64,000 bases of DNA from Streptomyces scopuliridis RB72 (lineage in GTDB: Bacteria; Actinomycetota; Actinomycetes; Streptomycetales; Streptomycetaceae): assembly GCF_000718095.1 (NCBI RefSeq), contig NZ_JOEI01000008.1, positions 1-64,000 on the forward strand. Direction: 5' to 3'. Made by a program: the position numbers and the translations under genes. The notes under the pieces were generated by a model. That model did not search any database and had not been told where the DNA came from. It worked only from the letters and a program-made list of their open reading frames with translations. Numbering within the stretch: position 1 is the first letter of the stretch; each line of letters starts with the position of its first letter. Below are positions 58,974 through 64,000 of the stretch, in pieces.

Positions 58974-59848
58974 GCCTGCTCGCCGCGTCCTCCCTCGCGT
59001 CCGTCACGTCTGTTTCCTCCTTCACCTCCGCTCCTTCCTTCACCTCCGCCGCCACGACGACCTCGACCGGTGAGGCCGTCCAGTTCTGGATCCTCGGCAC
59101 CGTCGCCGTGGTCGGCGCGCTCTGCACGATCCTGATGAAGAAGGCCGTGCACAGCGCGCTGTGCCTGGCCGCCACGATGATCGTCCTGGCGGTCTTCTAT
59201 CTCGCCAACGGGGCGTATTTCCTGGGCGTGGTGCAGATCGTCGTCTATACCGGCGCGATCATGATGCTGTTCCTCTTCGTGGTGATGCTGGTCGGTGTCA
59301 CCGCCGCCGACTCACTCAAGGAGACGCTGAAGGGCCAGCGTTGGTGGGCCGCCGCCTGCGGGCTCGGCTTCGGGGTCCTGCTCATCGGCGGGATCGGCAA
59401 CGCCTCGCTGACCTCCTTCACCGGACTCGGCCAGGCCAACGCCGGCGGCAATGTCGAGGGACTGGCCGCCCTGATCTTCACCCGGTACGTCTTCGCCTTC
59501 GAGATCACCGGCGCGCTGCTGATCACCGCGTCGGTCGGCGCGATGCTGCTCACGCACCGCGAGCGCACCGAACGGGCCAAGACCCAGCGGGAGATGGCCG
59601 AGGAGCGCGTACGCAAGGGCACGCAACTGCCCCCGCTGCCCGCCCCCGGTGTCTACGCCCGGCACAACGCGGTGGACATCGCCGGTCTGCTGCCGGACGG
59701 CACCCCGTCCGAGCTGACGGTCAACAAGACGCTCAAGGACCGCGGGCAGATCCGCGATGTGTCGAACGAGGCCATCGCGGACCTCAAGGCGCTGGAGCAG
59801 CGGTCGTCGGAGCGGCTCGGCCGCGAGGATGAGGAGGCCAAGCGATGA
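58970..59848 (+). CDS. nuoJ: NADH-quinone oxidoreductase subunit J
   Basis: 292 residues, five membrane helices and a cytoplasmic tail of about 90 residues that is longer than in E. coli. [17 protein letters not shown] is the NuoJ helix 3 signature with its pi-bulge. Overlaps nuoI and nuoK by 4 bases each. Confidence 0.95.
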   Translation: MSLLAASSLASVTSVSSFTSAPSFTSAATTTSTGEAVQFWILGTVAVVGALCTILMKKAVHSALCLAATMIVLAVFYLANGAYFLGVVQIVVYTGAIMMLFLFVVMLVGVTAADSLKETLKGQRWWAAACGLGFGVLLIGGIGNASLTSFTGLGQANAGGNVEGLAALIFTRYVFAFEITGALLITASVGAMLLTHRERTERAKTQREMAEERVRKGTQLPPLPAPGVYARHNAVDIAGLLPDGTPSELTVNKTLKDRGQIRDVSNEAIADLKALEQRSSERLGREDEEAKR

Positions 59849-60144
59849 ATCCGGTCAACTACCTCTATCTCGCCTCGCTGCTGTTCACCATCGGCGCGGC
59901 CGGGGTGCTGATCCGGCGGAACGCGATCGTGGTGTTCATGTGCATCGAGCTGATGCTGAACGCCTGCAATCTCGCGTTCGTCGCCTTCTCCCGGATGCAC
60001 GGCAATCTCGACGGCCAGATCATCGCCTTCTTCACGATGGTCGTCGCCGCCGCGGAGGTCGTGGTCGGGCTCGCGATCATCGTGTCGCTGTTCCGTTCCC
60101 GCCACTCGGCCTCGGTCGACGACGCCAGCCTGATGAAGCTCTGA
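59845..60144 (+). CDS. nuoK: NADH-quinone oxidoreductase subunit K
   Basis: 99 residues, three membrane helices. Conserved membrane glutamates in [12 protein letters not shown] and [11 protein letters not shown] form part of the proton channel. Confidence 0.97.
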   Translation: MNPVNYLYLASLLFTIGAAGVLIRRNAIVVFMCIELMLNACNLAFVAFSRMHGNLDGQIIAFFTMVVAAAEVVVGLAIIVSLFRSRHSASVDDASLMKL

Positions 60145-60158
60145 GGGGTCGCTGAATC

Positions 60159-62054
60159 GTGGAGAACTTGATTGCGCTGCTCATCGCGGCGCCTCTGCTC
60201 GGAGCGGCGGTCCTGCTGTGCGGCGGGCGTCGGCTCGACCGCGTGGGCCACTGGCTCGGCACACTGCTGGCCGCCGCGTCCTTCGTGATCGGTGTCGTGC
60301 TCTTCGGCGACATGCTCGGCAAGAGCGGCGAAGGACGCTCGCTGCACCAGCATCTGTTCAGCTGGATCCCCGTGGAGGGGTTCCAGGCGGACGTCGCCTT
60401 CCAGCTCGACCAGCTGTCGATGACCTTCGTCCTGCTGATCACCGGCGTGGGCACGCTCATCCATATCTACTCGATCGGGTACATGGAGCACGACGAGCGG
60501 CGCCGCCGCTTCTTCGGCTACTTGAACCTGTTCCTGGCGGCGATGCTGCTGCTGGTCCTCGCCGACAACTACCTGCTGCTGTACATGGGCTGGGAGGGCG
60601 TCGGTCTCGCCTCGTACCTGCTCATCGGGTTCTGGCAGCACAAGCCCAGCGCGGCCACGGCCGCCAAGAAGGCGTTCCTGGTCAACCGCGTCGGCGACAT
60701 GGGTCTGTCGATCGCGATCATGCTGATGTTCACCACCTTCGGGACGTTCGCCTTCGGCCCCGTGCTGTCGTCCACGGGCGACGCGACGGAGGGCAAGCTG
60801 ACGGCGATCGGCCTGATGCTGCTGCTGGCCGCGTGCGGCAAGTCGGCCCAGGTACCGCTGCAGTCCTGGCTCGGTGACGCGATGGAGGGCCCGACCCCGG
60901 TCTCGGCCCTGATCCACGCGGCGACGATGGTGACGGCGGGCGTGTATCTGATCACTCGCTCCGGCGCGATCTTCAACGCGGCGCCGGACGCACAGCTGGT
61001 GGTCGTGGTGGTCGGCGCGGTGACGCTCCTCTTCGGTGCGATCGTCGGTTGCGCGAAGGACGACATCAAGAAGGCCCTCGCGGGCTCGACGATGTCGCAG
61101 ATCGGCTACATGATCCTGGCGGCGGGCCTCGGCCCGATCGGCTATGTCTTCGCGATCATGCACCTGGTGACGCACGGCTTCTTCAAGGCCGGGCTCTTCC
61201 TCGGCGCCGGTTCGGTCATGCACGGCATGAACGACGAGGTCGACATGCGGAAGTACGGCGGCCTGCGGAAGTACATGCCGGTCACGTTCGTCACGTTCGG
61301 CCTCGGCTATCTGGCGATCATCGGCTTCCCCGGGCTGTCCGGCTTCTTCTCCAAGGACAAGATCATCGAGGCCGCCTTCGCCAAGGGCGGTACGGAGGGC
61401 TGGATCCTCGGCGCCGTCACGCTGCTGGGCGCCGCGATCACCGCGTTCTACATGACGCGCGTGATGCTGCTGACCTTCTTCGGCGAGAAGCGCTGGCAGC
61501 CGGACGACAACGGACACGAGCCGCATCCGCACGAGTCCCCGAAGTCCATGACCATCCCCATGGTCATCCTGGCCTTCGGCTCGGTCTTCGCCGGTGGGTT
61601 CTTCTCCATCGGTGACCGCTTCCTACACTGGCTGGAGCCCGTCACCGGACACTCGCACGGGAACCCGCCGGTCAGCGCGACCACCGTCACCACCGCCACC
61701 GTGGTCGTGCTGGTCATCGGAGTCGCCATCGCCTGGTTCATGTACGGACGCAAGCCCGTGCCGGTGGCCGCCCCGCGCGGCTCGCTGCTCACCCGCGCCG
61801 CCCGCCGTGATCTCCTCCAGGACGACTTCAACCATGTGGTCCTGGTCCGCGGCGGCGAGCACCTCACCCGCTCCCTGGTCTATGTCGACCACACCCTGGT
61901 CGACGGAGTGGTCAACGGCACCGCGGCGTCGTTCGGCGGGCTTTCCGGCCGGCTGCGCAAGCTGCAGAACGGCTACGCCCGCACCTATGCGGTCTCGATG
62001 TTCGGAGGTACGGCAGTGCTCATCGCCGCGACCCTGCTGATGAGGGCGGTGTAA
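60159..62054 (+). CDS. nuoL: NADH-quinone oxidoreductase subunit L
   Basis: 631 residues, about 16 membrane helices with the long lateral helix at the C-terminus. [17 protein letters not shown] holds the channel glutamate, and the key lysines and [12 protein letters not shown] are present. Antiporter-like proton-pumping subunit. GTG 60159 start, 14 bases after nuoK. Confidence 0.97.
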   Translation: MENLIALLIAAPLLGAAVLLCGGRRLDRVGHWLGTLLAAASFVIGVVLFGDMLGKSGEGRSLHQHLFSWIPVEGFQADVAFQLDQLSMTFVLLITGVGTLIHIYSIGYMEHDERRRRFFGYLNLFLAAMLLLVLADNYLLLYMGWEGVGLASYLLIGFWQHKPSAATAAKKAFLVNRVGDMGLSIAIMLMFTTFGTFAFGPVLSSTGDATEGKLTAIGLMLLLAACGKSAQVPLQSWLGDAMEGPTPVSALIHAATMVTAGVYLITRSGAIFNAAPDAQLVVVVVGAVTLLFGAIVGCAKDDIKKALAGSTMSQIGYMILAAGLGPIGYVFAIMHLVTHGFFKAGLFLGAGSVMHGMNDEVDMRKYGGLRKYMPVTFVTFGLGYLAIIGFPGLSGFFSKDKIIEAAFAKGGTEGWILGAVTLLGAAITAFYMTRVMLLTFFGEKRWQPDDNGHEPHPHESPKSMTIPMVILAFGSVFAGGFFSIGDRFLHWLEPVTGHSHGNPPVSATTVTTATVVVLVIGVAIAWFMYGRKPVPVAAPRGSLLTRAARRDLLQDDFNHVVLVRGGEHLTRSLVYVDHTLVDGVVNGTAASFGGLSGRLRKLQNGYARTYAVSMFGGTAVLIAATLLMRAV

Positions 62055-62059
62055 CGGAC

Positions 62060-63664
62060 ATGTCGTTCCCGCTCCTGACGGCGACGGCCGTGCTGCCCGC
62101 GGTCGGCGCGATCGTCACGGCGGCCGTCCCGGCCGCCCGGCGCACCGCCGCCAAGTGGCTGGCGCTGGTCTTCTCGCTCGCCACGCTCGTACTGGCCGCC
62201 CTCGTGGTGGTCCGCTTCGAGCCCGGCGGCGACCGCTATCAGCTCACCGAATCGCACGCCTGGATCCCGGACTTCGGGGTCCGCTACGAACTGGGCGTGG
62301 ACGGCATCGGGGTGGCGCTGCTCGCGCTGACCGCGCTGCTGATCCCCTTCGTGATCCTGGCCGGCTGGCATGACGCCGACCCGCTGGAAGAGGTGAACCC
62401 GAACCGCCGCTGGCGGCCGACCCAGGGCTTCTTCGCGCTGATCCTGATGGTCGAGGCGATGGTGATCCTCTCCTTCGAGGCCACCGACGTCTTCCTCTTC
62501 TACATCCTCTTCGAAGCCATGCTCATCCCGATGTACTTCCTCATCGGCGGCTTCGGGGACCGCGCCGCACCTGCTCAATTTGCCGCTACCGCGGCGGGGG
62601 GCGGGGACGAGGCGGCGGCCACCCAACGCTCGTACGCGGCCGTCAAGTTCCTCCTCTACAACCTGGTCGGCGGCCTGATCATGCTGGCCGCCGTGATCGG
62701 GCTCTATGTCGTCGCGGGCAGCTTCTCGCTCTCCGAGATCGCCGCGGCGCGGGCCAACGGCTCGCTGTCCATCGCGACCGACACCGAGCGGTGGCTCTTC
62801 CTCGGCTTCTTCTTCGCCTTCGCGGTGAAGGCGCCGCTGTGGCCGCTGCACACCTGGCTGCCCAACGCCATGGGCGAGGCCACCGCGCCCGTCGCCGTAC
62901 TGATCACCGCCGTGGTCGACAAGGTCGGCACGTTCGCGATGCTGCGCTTCTGCCTCCAGCTCTTCCCGGAGGCGTCCAAGTGGGCCACCCCGGTGATCCT
63001 GGTGCTCGCGCTGATCAGCATCGTCTACGGGGCGCTGCTCGCCGTCGGCCAGCGGGACATGAAGCGGCTGATCGCGTACGCGTCGATCTCCCACTTCGGC
63101 TTCATCATCATGGGCATCTTCGCGATGACCAGCCAGGGCCAGTCGGGCGCCACGCTCTACATGGTCAACCACGGGATCTCGACGGCCGCGCTGATGCTGG
63201 TGGCCGGCTTCCTGATCACCCGGCGCGGCTCGCGGCTCATCGCGGACTACGGCGGGGTGCAGAAGGTCGCGCCGGTTCTCGCGGGGACGTTCCTGATCGG
63301 CGGGCTCGCGACGCTCTCGCTGCCGGGGCTCTCCCCGTTCGTGAGTGAATTCCTGGTCCTGGTCGGCACGTTCAGCCGGTATCCGGTGATCGGCATCATC
63401 GCCACCATCGGCATCGTGCTCGCCGCGCTCTATGTCCTCGTGCTCTATCAGCGCACGATGACCGGGCCGGTGAAGGCCGAGGTCAGGACGATGCCGGATC
63501 TGCGCGTCCGGGAGCTGGTGGTCGTCACTCCGCTGATCGCGCTGCTCCTCTTCCTGGGCGTCTATCCGAAGCCGCTGACCGAGATCGTCAACCCGGCGGT
63601 GGAGCACACCCTCTCCGACGTACAGCAGACCGATCCCAAGCCCGAGGTGGAGGCCGCTCCATGA
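62060..63664 (+). CDS. nuoM: NADH-quinone oxidoreductase subunit M
   Basis: 534 residues. LFEAMLIPMYFLIGGFGD carries the channel glutamate; KAPLWPLHTWLPNAMGEA is the NuoM signature. A short Ala/Gly-rich loop (about 175-195) is inserted after helix 5. Overlaps nuoN by 4 bases. Confidence 0.97.
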   Translation: MSFPLLTATAVLPAVGAIVTAAVPAARRTAAKWLALVFSLATLVLAALVVVRFEPGGDRYQLTESHAWIPDFGVRYELGVDGIGVALLALTALLIPFVILAGWHDADPLEEVNPNRRWRPTQGFFALILMVEAMVILSFEATDVFLFYILFEAMLIPMYFLIGGFGDRAAPAQFAATAAGGGDEAAATQRSYAAVKFLLYNLVGGLIMLAAVIGLYVVAGSFSLSEIAAARANGSLSIATDTERWLFLGFFFAFAVKAPLWPLHTWLPNAMGEATAPVAVLITAVVDKVGTFAMLRFCLQLFPEASKWATPVILVLALISIVYGALLAVGQRDMKRLIAYASISHFGFIIMGIFAMTSQGQSGATLYMVNHGISTAALMLVAGFLITRRGSRLIADYGGVQKVAPVLAGTFLIGGLATLSLPGLSPFVSEFLVLVGTFSRYPVIGIIATIGIVLAALYVLVLYQRTMTGPVKAEVRTMPDLRVRELVVVTPLIALLLFLGVYPKPLTEIVNPAVEHTLSDVQQTDPKPEVEAAP

Positions 63665-64000
63665 GTGCGACTGTCGTCCACAGCCTGTGGACAACGACGG
63701 CGGCCGACGGGATCACCAAGATCCCGGCCCCGAACATCGAGTACGCGCAGCTGTCACCCGTACTGATCGTGCTGGGCGCGGCGGTCCTGGGCATCCTGGC
63801 CGAGGCGTTCGTCCCGCGCCGGGGCAGGTACCACACACAGCTGTTCCTCTCCGTGGTCGCGCTGGCCGCCGGCTTCGCGGCGGTGGTCGGGCTCGCGGCC
63901 GGCGGATACGGCACGACCAAGAAGCACATCGCGGCCATGGGCGCCATCGCCGTCGACGGCCCGGCGCTCTTCCTCCAGGGCACGATCCTGCTGGCCTCGA
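63661..64000 (+). CDS. nuoN: NADH-quinone oxidoreductase subunit N (truncated by window edge)
   Basis: First 113 residues only. SPVLIVLGAAVLGILAEAFVPR is the first membrane helix region of NuoN, the last antiporter-like subunit. ATG 63661 overlaps the nuoM stop. The rest is outside the window. Confidence 0.95.
   Translation, partial: MSATVVHSLWTTTAADGITKIPAPNIEYAQLSPVLIVLGAAVLGILAEAFVPRRGRYHTQLFLSVVALAAGFAAVVGLAAGGYGTTKKHIAAMGAIAVDGPALFLQGTILLAS

Noticed and set aside
61985..63694. 569-codon antisense frame opposite nuoM
   Set aside because: His/Arg/Asp/Glu-rich shadow; nuoM is complete on the other strand.

Overview
The window is chromosomal DNA from a high-GC actinomycete, almost certainly a Streptomyces. 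The evidence is GC-rich third codon positions throughout, frequent GTG starts with GGAGG-type ribosome sites, 4-base ATGA/GTGA gene overlaps, and a gene set typical of that genus: the futalosine menaquinone pathway, a 14-gene nuo operon, and ResA/CcdA/ResB/CcsA cytochrome c maturation.

Positions 1-11,750 are an accessory, scarred region. It holds the start of a prepilin-like gene running off the left edge, a flavoprotein gene broken by a 44-base palindromic insertion, a TetR/aldo-keto reductase divergon, and an SDR/TetR divergon, both divergons with clear palindromic operators. It also holds a serine recombinase lacking its middle, a LuxR-type two-component pair, a secreted tripeptidyl-aminopeptidase-like hydrolase, and several mobile-element remnants: a DUF6262 fragment, two tyrosine-integrase C-termini, and a JmjC/NmrA chimera abutting one of them.

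Positions 11,800-39,500 are mostly conserved core. First comes hemL with a histidine phosphatase and a lipoprotein deacetylase-like gene, then resA-ccdA-resB-ccsA. The menaquinone genes follow, interspersed with others: mqnL, mqnP, mqnM, mqnE, mqnA, mqnC, menG and a geranylgeranyl-reductase family gene that may saturate the menaquinone side chain. mqnB and mqnD are not in the window. A DAACS-family transporter is preceded by a cysteine-rich leader peptide, suggesting cysteine-responsive attenuation and a cystine substrate. Also here are a Ser/Thr kinase, a cold-shock gene, a rhomboid protease and a GH25 lysozyme.

Positions 39,600-48,500 are again accessory. The most unusual gene is at 39801-42330: four membrane helices, an internal class III (pilin-type) signal GQTTVEY with its own helix, long Gly/Ser, Asp/Lys and Glu/Pro low-complexity linkers, and a C-terminal ADP-ribosyltransferase domain with the R, STS and ExE elements. 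Its frame is broken by an exact 10-base tandem duplication in the Gly/Ser repeat, so it may be phase-variable. Beyond it lie decayed DUF397 genes, an epoxide hydrolase/CGNR divergon, a 57-residue secreted peptide, a TetR/SDR divergon with three 13-base operators, and an NlpC/P60 peptidase.

Positions 49,300-64,000 hold nuoA to nuoN (nuoN cut by the right edge), a tightly coupled operon for proton-pumping NADH:menaquinone oxidoreductase. A near-consensus Rex operator precedes nuoA, and a weaker one overlaps the start of resA. This links NADH/NAD+ sensing to both respiratory modules, while the mqn genes supply the quinone that complex I reduces.
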